From assembly GCF_900142215.1 (NCBI RefSeq), contig NZ_FRAC01000042.1, forward strand, positions 1 to 44,039: DNA of 44,039 nucleotides. The letters are read 5' to 3'. The position numbers were made by a program, and so were the translations under genes. The notes beneath the pieces were generated by a model, which saw only the letters and a list, made by a program, of their open reading frames with translations, did not search any database and was not told the origin of the DNA. The DNA is from Anaerocolumna jejuensis DSM 15929. GTDB taxonomy: Bacteria; Bacillota; Clostridia; Lachnospirales; Lachnospiraceae. Shown piece by piece: positions 8,733 through 17,705 of this stretch. How positions within the stretch are numbered: the first letter of the stretch is position 1; every line of letters begins with the position of its first letter.

Positions 8733-9470
8733 TTAGATGTGTTGGAAATTGTAAGCATCTTGCTTCTTCCACGCTCTTATCATTGGTGTCCGATTCTCTC
8801 CTAAATATCCCAGAACTTCAACTTTCTCAAACCCGGCTTCTTTCAAAATTTCTATTTCATGTTCCAGGGTAAGGGGAATATCAAAATGTACGAAAGCTTC
8901 TTCGGGTATACCATCCCGTTTCCTTCTGCGCATACATTCCCCAAGTAATAATTCCTCCGCTTCTCTGGAGCCTGCTATGTAGTCGCATTCAATATAACAC
9001 CCTCCCGGTTTTAAACTGTTGTACAGCTTTCGAAACACCTCAATCTTTCTGTCTGATATAAAGTGATGAAGTGTTTCAAAGGATATTGCTGCATCATAGC
9101 ATTCCTCCCCGAAGGATACCTTAAAATAATCTCCGCATAGGAAATGAAGGTTCTTATCCCCGTGCTTTACCTTAAGCTGCCCCAGCATCTCCTCAGATAA
9201 ATCGATGGCAGTCACCTGCATTTCTGAAAATCTTCCAAAGATGGCGTCTAACTCAAGCCCTGTTCCGCATCCAATATCAAGCAATTCCTTCGTTCCTTCC
9301 GGAAGTATCTGTGCCATCCAGGTATAATAGTCCTTCCAGGGAGTCATATGCTCCTCATAAATGTTTATCCTTGCTCCAAAAAACTGTCCCATTTCTTCCA
9401 GCTTCGTATCCTTTGTTTCTTCCAGCCACTCCTTTAATTCTTCCAGTTCTTGTTGTTGTTTCTCATCCAT
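8733..9470 (-). CDS. Class I SAM-dependent methyltransferase
   Basis: The 245-aa protein has a glutamate-rich helical N-terminus and then a Rossmann methyltransferase core. Motif I is LLDIGCGTGLELD, motif II carries the acidic residue in VTAIDLSEEML, and motif III/IV is AISFETLHHF followed by LKPGGCYIECDY. These are the small-molecule (Methyltransf_11/25) type. The substrate is not evident. It starts 29 nt after the GNAT gene stop behind AAGGGGG, so the two are probably one transcript. Confidence 0.85.
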   Translation of the reverse strand: MDEKQQQELEELKEWLEETKDTKLEEMGQFFGARINIYEEHMTPWKDYYTWMAQILPEGTKELLDIGCGTGLELDAIFGRFSEMQVTAIDLSEEMLGQLKVKHGDKNLHFLCGDYFKVSFGEECYDAAISFETLHHFISDRKIEVFRKLYNSLKPGGCYIECDYIAGSREAEELLLGECMRRRKRDGIPEEAFVHFDIPLTLEHEIEILKEAGFEKVEVLGYLGENRTPMIRAWKKQDAYNFQHI

Positions 9471-9499
9471 ATAAATACCCCCTTTTGCTCACTGATGAC

Positions 9500-10369
9500 C
9501 TATGCATGGGACAGCACCGGAAACCGCAGCTGCCCTTTCCGGAATTCCTCCCATCCCTTTCCCAGGATAAATAGGGTGGTATCCTCTTCTTTTAGTTCCT
9601 CCCTGTCAAATCCCTGGGAAGACAGAGGTGTAAACCCTAATACCACTTTTGTGATATCCTTTCCAAAAGCAGCAATTATCCTATCCAGCTCTGCCTCCTG
9701 CTCTGATATAACCTGATGCAGAAAGAGGGTGCCCTCTTCTTCCTCTGCAATTACATAGGTTTTAAGCTCTTCTATATAATACACGGAATTCTTCATAAAG
9801 TATGTGAGGTAAAACAGATAAAGGCCGGCATTATCCATCTCAAAAAGGCTGTTTTTCCAGCTTTTCCTTATCCTCTCCTCCAGGTAAGCATAACTGCTCT
9901 TATCTGTCATGGGCCATGGAACAGCCTTTTTTTCGCCTGTGTTTCTTACTTTTTTACTGTATTGATATTCTGCAGCCTTTTCAAATCCGAATTTCGGGTA
10001 ATAATCCAATACGCTGTCATTGGCAAAGAGATAAATTCCCTCGCAGGTATCCTTGTAATCCGCTAAGATCCGTTCTATCAGCTGCCTGTTTAATCCCTTT
10101 CCCCTGAACTCCGTATCTGTCATTACCGTACCAAGCTGCAGGAAAAATTTTTTTCTTCCGTTGCAATGAAATGACATCTTATTTACAGATACATTGGAGA
10201 TAATCCGCCTGCCATCCATTATGGAATAGGGAATGTAAGCCTCCCGCCAGAATCCAAGCTGATACCACTCTTCGAAACGGATTCCAAAGGTCTTTTGTGC
10301 CAGTGCTTCAAAGCTTATTCTTAGTTCCTTATTATGCTTATAATCTGAGATAAATTCATAATTACCCAT
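9500..10369 (-). CDS. GNAT-family N-acetyltransferase
   Basis: The N-terminal half (about residues 1-150) is a GNAT domain. Its acetyl-CoA loop is TEFRGKGLNRQLIERIL (a Q/RxxGxG/A variant), followed by the C-terminal strand pattern YLFANDSVLDYYPKFGF typical of the family. The remaining 140 residues form a second domain I do not recognise. The start ATG has GGGAGG 6 nt upstream. Two imperfect 60-bp direct repeats lie in the upstream region. The methyltransferase gene follows 29 nt downstream. The substrate is unknown; the pair may modify one metabolite or antibiotic, but that is only suggested by adjacency. Confidence 0.8.
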   Translation of the reverse strand: MGNYEFISDYKHNKELRISFEALAQKTFGIRFEEWYQLGFWREAYIPYSIMDGRRIISNVSVNKMSFHCNGRKKFFLQLGTVMTDTEFRGKGLNRQLIERILADYKDTCEGIYLFANDSVLDYYPKFGFEKAAEYQYSKKVRNTGEKKAVPWPMTDKSSYAYLEERIRKSWKNSLFEMDNAGLYLFYLTYFMKNSVYYIEELKTYVIAEEEEGTLFLHQVISEQEAELDRIIAAFGKDITKVVLGFTPLSSQGFDREELKEEDTTLFILGKGWEEFRKGQLRFPVLSHA

Positions 10370-10390
10370 CTTAAACCTCCCTACATATCG

Positions 10391-10526
10391 TAAGCTAGCT
10401 TGTGATTCTGCCTTAATAGAAATTTGAAAAATGAATTGTATTTTTCAAACTCTCACCATGCATATTACTAACTAACTTGTGACACTGTTAAATAGGAAAT
10501 TGAAAATTACATTGTTTTTTCAAACT
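10391..10526. repeat. Two imperfect ~60-bp direct repeats, each with an internal dyad
   Basis: Copies lie at 10391-10451 and 10469-10526 and share about three-quarters of positions, starting with TAACTAACTTGTGA-like sequence and ending in TTTTTCAAACT. Each copy contains a dyad (TTTGAAAAAT/ATTTTTCAAA in the proximal copy). They occupy the first 160 bp upstream of the GNAT gene. They could be operator repeats or leader hairpins. The remaining 10527-10776 is AT-rich and shows no gene. Confidence 0.6.
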
Positions 10527-10776
10527 AATTTCCTTCTACAAAATATTGTAATGATAAACTGTCTTAAATACTACCTTAAAATTATTTATAGTCCTTTTTG
10601 TCCCTGCTTTAGCTTCTTTCCCGGCTTTCATAACAATAAAAAAGAAGTACCATTGCTTACTGAAAATTTATATCAGAATAGCTTGGTATTACTATATTAT
10701 TTTTATTAATTCCAGGATATAAAAGTTGAATTAAGTTTTTAATTCCTTTCCGCATAAAAATACATTTTTAAGGGTT

Positions 10777-11013
10777 TTGGCCATTGCAGATAACTATTTT
10801 TGCTCTGTTCAGGATGCGGAAGAAACCTGTGAGGAAAATTTTAAAATTAATCAAACTGATTGGATAGATATAAGTAATCCATTAAGTCATTGTCAACATG
10901 ATATTATTTCGCCTATAAGAATAAAGGGTAGAGTATCAGGGAAACCACAATGGGGTAAGTTTGAAAAACTTGAAAATGGGGAATGGATTGATTATGAATT
11001 TAATCAGAAGTAA
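10777..11013 (+). CDS. Hypothetical ORF, possibly a 5'-truncated gene
   Basis: This 78-codon frame is rich in polar and acidic residues and contains WIDISNPLSHCQHDI and ends GEWIDYEFNQK. I do not recognise a family. The only possible start near its beginning is a TTG with AAGGG just 2-3 nt upstream, which is poorly placed. The frame stays open only to 10735 before an upstream stop, without an ATG. It may therefore be the tail of a gene that lost its 5' end. It stands alone between minus-strand GNAT and plus-strand yczE-like genes. A perfect 8-bp stem (11013-11038) begins at the stop codon. Confidence 0.35.
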   Translation: MAIADNYFCSVQDAEETCEENFKINQTDWIDISNPLSHCQHDIISPIRIKGRVSGKPQWGKFEKLENGEWIDYEFNQK

Positions 11014-11038
11014 TTCGCAATCTTACATTTTTGCGAAT
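11013..11038. other. Hairpin directly after the 78-codon ORF
   Basis: ATTCGCAA (11013-11020) and TTGCGAAT (11031-11038) are perfect complements around a 10-nt loop. There is no following T-run on the plus strand, so it is not a standard intrinsic terminator. Confidence 0.5.
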
Positions 11039-11216
11039 CAAAACTTAAGTCTCCCTGTTCTGCTGAAGCCAGGCATTTTTGTCACCCGGTAATCAAATAT
11101 TAAGCCTACTATAACATTTCCCTTTGGGAAAAACAAGAAAGGAAAACGATAATAAGCCCTGTGACTTGTAAAATTTCCAATGGACATTCCGTTCATTTCC
11201 TAGTAATATAAGTTGA

Positions 11217-11243
11217 CTGCCGGAATTATAAAAACTCCGGCAG
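11217..11243 (+). promoter_or_regulatory. Leader hairpin or dyad upstream of the YczE-like gene
   Basis: CTGCCGGA and TCCGGCAG are perfect 8-bp complements around an 11-nt loop, ending 38 nt before the GTG start. It could be a regulator-binding dyad or a leader hairpin. Nothing else was identified in 11039-11216. Confidence 0.45.
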
Positions 11244-11281
11244 CCATCATAATCTGCATCAGCTATTTAGGGAGGATATTT

Positions 11282-11911
11282 GTGAAAACTCAAATGAAAT
11301 TCGGCTTGAAAGAGAAAAAAAAGATTTTTTTAGTTATTGCGGCAGTTATTCTTATGGGACTATCCCTGTCGTTTCTTATTCGTCTAAATTTCGGGACAGA
11401 CCCCTGTTCCGCCATGAACCTTGGAATATCCAGGCATTTGCATCTTACCTTTGGAACCTGGCAGGTGCTGTTTAATCTTGTTTTATTTCTGGCGGTCATT
11501 AAATATGACCCTTCACAGATTGGCTGGGGAACTCTTGCCAATATGCTGTTGGTTGGCTACAGCGCAGATTTTTTTAAATGGCTGTTTGATCTAATCCTGC
11601 CCGCTGATGCCTTTACAGCCTTAGGCATCCGTATTGCAGTTCTAATCCCTTCCCTGCTCCTCTTCATAGTTTCCGCGGCTGTATACATGGCTGTAGAGCT
11701 TGGCTCTGCTCCATATGACGCCATTGTATTTATTATTGCCTCGAAATTAAAGAAAGTCCCTTTCCGCCTTGTACGTATTTTCTGGGATATGACCGCCTGT
11801 CTCATCGGATTTTTATTAGGCAGCACCATTGGCATTGTTACCGTAATGATGGCCTTTTTGCTGGGTCCGGTCATTACCGCAGTGAAGGAGAGAATCAACC
11901 GTTTTTTATAG
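11282..11911 (+). CDS. YczE/YitT-like integral membrane protein
   Basis: The 209-aa protein has about five hydrophobic helices: IFLVIAAVILMGLSLSFLI, VLFNLVLFLAVI, a central helix near LANMLLVGYSA, IAVLIPSLLLFIVSAAVYMA, and a C-terminal segment ending VMMAFLLGPVITAV. The pattern LNFGTDPCSAMNLGIS and the repeat-like LGSAPYDAIVFIIA are typical of the YczE family, whose molecular function is not settled. I placed the start at the GTG at 11282, with GGGAGG 6 nt upstream; an upstream in-frame start is not supported. Its 3' end overlaps the convergent MFS gene by 17 nt. Confidence 0.78.
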   Translation: MKTQMKFGLKEKKKIFLVIAAVILMGLSLSFLIRLNFGTDPCSAMNLGISRHLHLTFGTWQVLFNLVLFLAVIKYDPSQIGWGTLANMLLVGYSADFFKWLFDLILPADAFTALGIRIAVLIPSLLLFIVSAAVYMAVELGSAPYDAIVFIIASKLKKVPFRLVRIFWDMTACLIGFLLGSTIGIVTVMMAFLLGPVITAVKERINRFL

Positions 11912-13070
11912 GCTTTACCGTTTTCAAAAATACCAGGTAGAGCAGGCAGAATATCAGCATACTGGCAGGCAGGATATAAAAGGAAGCCCGTAATCCAATC
12001 CACTCGGTCAGCTTTCCAAAAAAGGCATTAAAGCAAATATCATATACCGTAGCCAGGCTTATGATGGCACCGGTAGCCGTTGCAATTCCCTCTTCTTTAA
12101 AGAAGCTGCGTATCATAAGTACCAGTGTGGGATATACGATGGAAATACTTAACCCGGATATGCTGAGAAGCACCACCCACTTTCCTCCAAGGAGGATCCC
12201 TGCTGCATAAAATATGGTACCTATAGTGCCAAAGATGCCGATGCTTTTTGCAGCTCCCAGCTTATGGACGGCCGGGGCAAACAGCAGACGCCCTGCTGTT
12301 ATGCCGCCAAAGAATACGGACAGGTATCCTGCCGCTGTTTTTGTTGTCATTGTAAGCTCCTGGGTACCGTAGAGCAGGAGCCAGTTCAGTATCCCGTGCT
12401 CTGCTATGAAGTAAAATCCAAACAGCAGGGTAAGGAAAAGAAAAGCCGGTGTTTTCATAACAGCCTTATAGGATACCGCCTTTTTCTCTCCCTTCACATC
12501 GGGAATATCCTGAAAAAAGAGAACCATAAGTCCCGCTGCTGCAAGGACTATAAGCCCTATATTGACAGCTTTCCAGGCTGTAATGCCTAACGTAAGCCTT
12601 CCAATTCCATTCTGGCTGCCGCTGGTTCCGATGCCCTGTACAAAATAAAGCACGTTAACGATCAATCCCGGGGAGGCTGTAAATATGACTGGAACAAGGA
12701 TATTAATTGTGGTATTTATCAGGGTGGAGGCGCCCACGCACAGGAACATCCCCACCAATAAGACCAGATAATTATCCGTCAGGATAAACAGAAGGATGCC
12801 GCTCATCCAGATAAAAAGCACACAGATAAATACCCGTTTTTTCTGAAAACGGTCAATTAATGCCCCTCCCAGAAATAAAAATACCAGATTTCCAAGATAG
12901 CTGACTGTAATAATGCTTGACACCTGTGTTGCATTTAATCTGAAATGCTCTCTAAATACCATGGCAAAAATACCCCTAAGGCTGTCATTTGCCCCCATGG
13001 CTATCATAATAAGCATAAAGCTTATAAATATCATGGCATTTCTGCTTCCTTCTTTTGTCTTGTTATTCAT
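11895..13070 (-). CDS. Major facilitator superfamily transporter
   Basis: The protein of about 391 aa has twelve predicted helices. The loop 2-3 motif appears as GGALIDRFQKKRVF, and the two six-helix halves are joined by a charged linker near DIPDVKGEKKAV. The start is the ATG at 13070 (AAAGG 9 nt upstream); the ATG at 13079 is an alternative. It is the last gene of the long glycan operon, 72 nt after the unknown 522-aa enzyme. It may import a released sugar or export a product; the sequence does not say which. Confidence 0.82.
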   Translation of the reverse strand: MNNKTKEGSRNAMIFISFMLIMIAMGANDSLRGIFAMVFREHFRLNATQVSSIITVSYLGNLVFLFLGGALIDRFQKKRVFICVLFIWMSGILLFILTDNYLVLLVGMFLCVGASTLINTTINILVPVIFTASPGLIVNVLYFVQGIGTSGSQNGIGRLTLGITAWKAVNIGLIVLAAAGLMVLFFQDIPDVKGEKKAVSYKAVMKTPAFLFLTLLFGFYFIAEHGILNWLLLYGTQELTMTTKTAAGYLSVFFGGITAGRLLFAPAVHKLGAAKSIGIFGTIGTIFYAAGILLGGKWVVLLSISGLSISIVYPTLVLMIRSFFKEEGIATATGAIISLATVYDICFNAFFGKLTEWIGLRASFYILPASMLIFCLLYLVFLKTVKPIKNG

Positions 13071-13151
13071 CCTATACATCCTTTATGTTTCTGTAATCTG
13101 ATAAAAGATTCCCTTTTTTTATCCGGCTTGGCTGGTAATCCCCCTGCCTTC

Positions 13152-14720
13152 TCAGTCCTCAAACTGTTCTATGGTGACCACATTATCCATGAAGCGGTAG
13201 CGGAACCGTACAACTGTGTTATCCTTATTCACCCGGAAGAAGCCCTTATTGCTGGAACCGCTTCTGGGATAGGTATCATAGCAGTAGGTTGCTGAAAGAG
13301 TTCCGTAGGTGGATATGGCATAGTCATACTCCCCGGCAAATGGTATTACCACCGACAAGGTGTAGGTATTATCCCCGATATAGTACATCCTCGTAACCTC
13401 GCTGTTGGAATCATTCTTTACTGCTCCCACATAGGGCTGAAAGCTTCCATATACTACAATCTTCTCCGGCAGCTTCATACCGGTGGCTTCGTCATAGATA
13501 TTTTTTGCTCCGTAATCCAAAAGTCCCGGAGGATTTCCGGCCTTTTTACGAAGGTCATCCCCTGATTCCCAGAGCCTTTTCACCGTTTCCTCCTGGCTAA
13601 AGCCCATGGGGCAGGCAGGACTTTTCTCATTCAGCTGATAATAATCCTGAAAATCCATCTCTCCGTTATCAGCCCGTTTCATATATACAGCCGCTTTTTC
13701 CAGGCTCCTTCTGAAAGGTATTTCAAAATAGGCATTCACGTTATTGATAGCCGTCCACTTACAGGTGTACTCCAAAAAATGTCTCTGCCCTTCTTCATCC
13801 TGGTTAGCAAACCACCCAATCTGGTCATAGCCCCACCAGTCCATCCAGGCCCGTTCTTCATAGGAATACCGCTCAAAATCCCCTATTACCTTACCTCCCC
13901 AATTATCGTACTCCATTAAGTAGGGCATAACCTCCGCACTCCAGCCGTTGGGATTTTCCCCTCCTTCGCTGAAGCCCTCCCTTACAAGTACCAGCTTCTC
14001 ACCCTTTCTATCCAATAAAGGATATCTGGTAAAGGGCATGGCATGATAGTCCAGAAGGAGCTTTCCCCCTATACTGATACCGTGGCTGTGGGCATCCAGC
14101 AGAACCTTGTGCCTTCTTCCGTGAATTCTGGCATAGTCACGGATCATCCCGATTAATTCCGCTGTTTTTACCATTCCTACGTCATTTGCCGTATAGAGGT
14201 GTATCTGCCCCATATGAAGAGCCTCATAGCCGGCATCGATATACCGGGTGGCGCGGTAGTAAAACCAGAGCCTGGTCTCCAGCTCATTGATATCCGGAAG
14301 TGCTCCGTCCTCTCCCCAGATAAATCCCCGGGGCTTTTGGGGAAAGCGCATTTTCTCAAAATGAAAGCCCCTGTCTTCTGTTTCCAGCCCAAAGGCCTCG
14401 AATACATAGGCAGGCACTTTAAAATTCTCAATGTGACGGTATACTGCTTCAAAGATACAAGCCTGCAAAATAATATCAGAGTCTATTTCATGGACCCTGT
14501 CAGCCAGATAGCCGGACTTGCGGAAATGCTCTTCGTCATCCTCATCCGGCTCCCAGATTCCAGAGGCCCTGCCGATGAATTTCACTCCCATATTTTTTAA
14601 TGCCCTCAAGTCATCCTCCAGGGTCTTTGTATGAATAAAAAAGGCAGCGGTTACTGCTCTGGAAAGATAATTTTCCAGAACCTCCTTTTCAATTACAGTA
14701 TCAAAATAATAATTCTTCAT
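13152..14720 (-). CDS. Uncharacterised 522-aa protein, possible (beta/alpha)8 glycoside hydrolase
   Basis: I do not recognise this family. The first 300 residues show alternating short beta-strands and helices compatible with a TIM barrel: AAFFIHT, VKFIGRASGIWEPDEDDEE, DIILQACIFEA, GQIHLYTANDVG, HKVLLDAHSHG and KLVLVREGFSEGGENPNGW. Acidic and aromatic residues follow the strand ends, as in glycosidases. A tryptophan-rich stretch (RAWMDWWGYDQIGWFANQDE) precedes a beta-rich C-terminal domain of about 100 residues. There is no signal peptide, so it acts inside the cell. It starts 15 nt after GH125 behind AAAGGAGG, which makes a shared glycan substrate likely. Its catalytic role is an inference from context and fold pattern only. 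Confidence 0.6.
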   Translation of the reverse strand: MKNYYFDTVIEKEVLENYLSRAVTAAFFIHTKTLEDDLRALKNMGVKFIGRASGIWEPDEDDEEHFRKSGYLADRVHEIDSDIILQACIFEAVYRHIENFKVPAYVFEAFGLETEDRGFHFEKMRFPQKPRGFIWGEDGALPDINELETRLWFYYRATRYIDAGYEALHMGQIHLYTANDVGMVKTAELIGMIRDYARIHGRRHKVLLDAHSHGISIGGKLLLDYHAMPFTRYPLLDRKGEKLVLVREGFSEGGENPNGWSAEVMPYLMEYDNWGGKVIGDFERYSYEERAWMDWWGYDQIGWFANQDEEGQRHFLEYTCKWTAINNVNAYFEIPFRRSLEKAAVYMKRADNGEMDFQDYYQLNEKSPACPMGFSQEETVKRLWESGDDLRKKAGNPPGLLDYGAKNIYDEATGMKLPEKIVVYGSFQPYVGAVKNDSNSEVTRMYYIGDNTYTLSVVIPFAGEYDYAISTYGTLSATYCYDTYPRSGSSNKGFFRVNKDNTVVRFRYRFMDNVVTIEQFED

Positions 14721-14735
14721 GGTACTTTTCCTCCT

Positions 14736-16025
14736 TTATTTCCTATAAAGCTGCATTACAAAGAGAGCAAATAAGGAATTCGCCCAGGCAAACCATTCTC
14801 TGGTAAACTTTAAAGGGTCGTCACAATGAAAGCCCTCATGCATTACCAGGCAATCGGCATCCGTGTCGAGAAGCACCCGCAAAAGCTCTTCCTTCTCTTC
14901 TTTTTCTACAGCTGTAAGCCCCTGCATGGTCAGGGAAATATGCCAGATATAATTCTTTGGCGTATGGGGGCTGCCGATGCCCTTCGCTCTGTTTCCTTCA
15001 AAATAATAAGGGTTCGTCAAACTTAATACATACTTCCTGGTGTTCTGGTATATCCTATCGTTCTCATCCCGGTATTTCAGCCAGGGTATTGACAGCAGGC
15101 TTGGTACATTGGCATCATCCATCAGATTGTAATTCCCCAGCCCGTCCGTTTCATAGGCATAGATTTCACCGTATTTCTCGTGCCGTATAATTCCATACTT
15201 TCGGATTCCTTCTTCTATCTCCCCGGATAGCTTTTCCATCCGGTCTGCAAGGGTACTGTCCTTATAAACTGTCTCCGTCATTTCCTTCATATAGCCCAGC
15301 ACGGTGACAGCAAACATATTAGCCGGAATGAGATAGCCGTACCGGCAGGCATCATCACTGGGGCGAAAACCCGACCAGGTCATTCCCGTATAGCCGCAGG
15401 GCTCACCCCGTCCTTCCCTGGTCAAGGTATCCGAGGGCGGACAGTTCAAGCGCTCAAAGGAATAAGCAGAAGCACTGCCGTGATTCTGTTCCTTCTTCCA
15501 CTGGTCAACGATGGTTTGGAATACCTGCTTTACCCCGCCGGTAAAGACCGACGTATCCCCGGTTATTTTCCAATATTCATGCAGCAGCCAGACCGGATAG
15601 CAAAGAGAGTCCACCTCATATTTGCGCTCCCAGTCCCAGGGATTTGACTCTGTAATGTCCACCTCCCAGCATCTGCCGTTGGCCTCTTCGTTAAAGGCAT
15701 TGGCATAGGAGTCTATAAGTATGCAGCGCATCTGTCTTTTTAGTAAGCCCCTGATGAACTCCGCTATAATAGGATAATCCTTTGCAAAGGGAAGATAATG
15801 CACCACCTGGGCCGAGGAATCCCTCAGCCACATGGCTTCTATATCCCCCGTAAATACAAAGACCTCTCCCCCTTCTAAAAATTTTACCGTTGTTTTTGCC
15901 GTACTGGTGTAGCAATTAAGAAATGTCTGATACAGCTTTTCTTCACCGGAAAAGCTTTCCCCGATTTTTTTTGCTATCTCCAATACTGTCTGATTTAATT
16001 CCAGTTGTTTTTCCTCTGGTTTCAT
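14736..16025 (-). CDS. GH125 family exo-alpha-1,6-mannosidase
   Basis: The family (formerly DUF1237) removes non-reducing alpha-1,6-linked mannose with inversion. The signature DIEAMWLRDSSAQVVHY lies at about residues 61-77 and VDSLCYPVWLLHEYWK at about 138-153. Two acidic residues match the catalytic pair known from Clostridium perfringens GH125 (Asp220, Glu393) with a constant offset of four: D224 in RPSDDACRYGY and E397 in MHEGFHCDDP. The length (429 aa) is normal. There is no signal peptide, so it works on imported oligomannosides. AGGAGG lies 11 nt before the ATG. It sits between an M17 peptidase and an unknown enzyme in a sugar ABC operon. Confidence 0.92.
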   Translation of the reverse strand: MKPEEKQLELNQTVLEIAKKIGESFSGEEKLYQTFLNCYTSTAKTTVKFLEGGEVFVFTGDIEAMWLRDSSAQVVHYLPFAKDYPIIAEFIRGLLKRQMRCILIDSYANAFNEEANGRCWEVDITESNPWDWERKYEVDSLCYPVWLLHEYWKITGDTSVFTGGVKQVFQTIVDQWKKEQNHGSASAYSFERLNCPPSDTLTREGRGEPCGYTGMTWSGFRPSDDACRYGYLIPANMFAVTVLGYMKEMTETVYKDSTLADRMEKLSGEIEEGIRKYGIIRHEKYGEIYAYETDGLGNYNLMDDANVPSLLSIPWLKYRDENDRIYQNTRKYVLSLTNPYYFEGNRAKGIGSPHTPKNYIWHISLTMQGLTAVEKEEKEELLRVLLDTDADCLVMHEGFHCDDPLKFTREWFAWANSLFALFVMQLYRK

Positions 16026-16097
16026 AAGCGCTCTAACCTCCTGCTGTTTCTTTCACAAAAGACCATCCCCTTGAACTCTTTTCCTATGTCAATTACC

Positions 16098-17651
16098 TTA
16101 TTCCAGGAAGGCAGCCACAGAAGCGGCAAGAATGCCGGAGGCACCCTTTGCATGCCGGCTGGTCTCTCTCCGGTTTACGGATGTGCCGACAATATCCATG
16201 TGAATCCAGGCGGTATCCTCTTCTATAAATTCCTCCAGAAAGCAGGCAGCTACACTGGCACCTCCCTCTCCCTCGGGAGCGTAGTTTATAAGGTCCGCCG
16301 TCTCTGTACGGTATAAGAGCCTGTGGTAGCATTCATCAAGAGGAAGTCTCCAGACCTTTTCCCCCTGCCTCTTTGCTGTCTCCTCAAAGGCCCTGCATAC
16401 AGCCTCCTCGTTGGAATAAATGCCTGAGATTTCATCCCCCAGAGCTTTTCTGCAGGAATTGGTCAGTGTTGCAAGGTCCAGAATCGTCCTTGCTCCCTTC
16501 CTTGCCGCATAGGTCAGGGCATCACAAAGGATGAGCCTTCCTTCCGCATCCGTATTATACACCTCCACGGTCCTGCCGGACATGGTAGTTAAGACATCCC
16601 CCATCTTTAAAGCAGCAGGGCCGATGAGATTTTCCACTGCCGGTATAAGAAGGAGAAGATTCTTCCTGCTTTTCTGACGGACGGCGATTTCAAAGGCTGC
16701 CGCCATATTGGCAGCGCCGCACATATCGTATTTCATGCCCTCCATAGAGGAAAGGGATTTTAAATGGTAACCGCCGCTGTCGAACATAACGCCCTTCCCA
16801 ACTAAAGCCGTTACCGGTGCCCCTTTTTGACCCTCATAATAAAGGGAAATAAGCCTTGCTTCCTCCGCACTTCCGCTATTGACTCCAAGAATTCCGCCGC
16901 TGTGCAGGGCACTTAATTCCTGATTACCTAAGATTTCATACTCCAAGCCGTAATCCCTGGCCAAATCCTCCAGATACCAGGAAAATTCCCTGGAACGAAG
17001 ATAGTTTGCCGGAAGGTCTCCAAGCATTCTGGCGTGATTGATGCACTGGCCGTAATCTGCTGCCTTTTTCAGGCTTTCGCCTATGGAGCTGCTGCTGATT
17101 ACCGTAACCAGAAGGGAATCCTTCTCTTCCTTCAGCTCATTCCGCATGGAATATATCCTTTTGCCTGTCAGCTCCTTTAGCTTTCCCGGCACAAAGGAAT
17201 AAGCCCCATAGTACATGGCCCTCACGGCCTGCTCCGCCACTTCCTGCCCGCTGAAGCCGGGTATTTGAAGACCTTCCAGAAGAATCTGGCAGTCAGCTGA
17301 AAGCTCCCTGCCTAATTCCCGGAAAGCATCTCTCAGTCCTTCCAGAGCTGCTCCCCTATCCTGCTTCAAAGACAGAAAGGTTATGCACAGGGTTCCTTTT
17401 CCATCCGTAAGAAATTCAGTCTGCCGGCCGGTGGTCTTTGGCGCTCTCAGAGCCGTGTCCGTAAACCTTCGGGATACCCGCTCCCAGAATGCCGGATGAG
17501 GCTCACCTGTCTGGAGAAGGACCGTCTGCTGCTTTTCTTCCTCTGCCAGCTGCTTAAGCCTTTCTTTCAGCTCTTCCAACTTTTCATAGGGAATTACCAG
17601 CCAGTCAAAAGGGCATTTTCTTTCATATTTTTTATTCTCTGTAAATTTCAT
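16098..17651 (-). CDS. M17 family leucyl aminopeptidase
   Basis: This cytosolic metallo-aminopeptidase has a divergent N-terminal domain (about 1-180) and a conserved catalytic domain. The two-metal site is visible as GKGVMFDSGG (K286, D291), YHLKS (K298, catalytic), MKYDMCGAA (D309) and NTDAEGRL (D368, E370, catalytic R372). The length (517 aa) is typical. The usual strand after FDSGG reads YHLKS rather than ISLKP, but the lysine is kept. It is unusual to find this housekeeping-type peptidase between GH4 and GH125 genes; it may trim the peptide part of imported glycopeptides. Substrate preference is not shown. Confidence 0.9.
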   Translation of the reverse strand: MKFTENKKYERKCPFDWLVIPYEKLEELKERLKQLAEEEKQQTVLLQTGEPHPAFWERVSRRFTDTALRAPKTTGRQTEFLTDGKGTLCITFLSLKQDRGAALEGLRDAFRELGRELSADCQILLEGLQIPGFSGQEVAEQAVRAMYYGAYSFVPGKLKELTGKRIYSMRNELKEEKDSLLVTVISSSSIGESLKKAADYGQCINHARMLGDLPANYLRSREFSWYLEDLARDYGLEYEILGNQELSALHSGGILGVNSGSAEEARLISLYYEGQKGAPVTALVGKGVMFDSGGYHLKSLSSMEGMKYDMCGAANMAAAFEIAVRQKSRKNLLLLIPAVENLIGPAALKMGDVLTTMSGRTVEVYNTDAEGRLILCDALTYAARKGARTILDLATLTNSCRKALGDEISGIYSNEEAVCRAFEETAKRQGEKVWRLPLDECYHRLLYRTETADLINYAPEGEGGASVAACFLEEFIEEDTAWIHMDIVGTSVNRRETSRHAKGASGILAASVAAFLE

Positions 17652-17705
17652 TGTTTTGTATACCCCCCGCCTACTGCCTGCGGTATTTCCTTTCCGCCTT
17701 TCATT

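Noticed and set aside
12264..12590. 108-codon plus-strand frame inside the MFS gene
   Set aside because: Antisense shadow of a well-supported transporter gene; composition (Cys/Lys/Gln-rich) is not protein-like.
14199..14600. 133-codon plus-strand frame
   Set aside because: Antisense shadow of the 522-aa enzyme, with no ribosome site.
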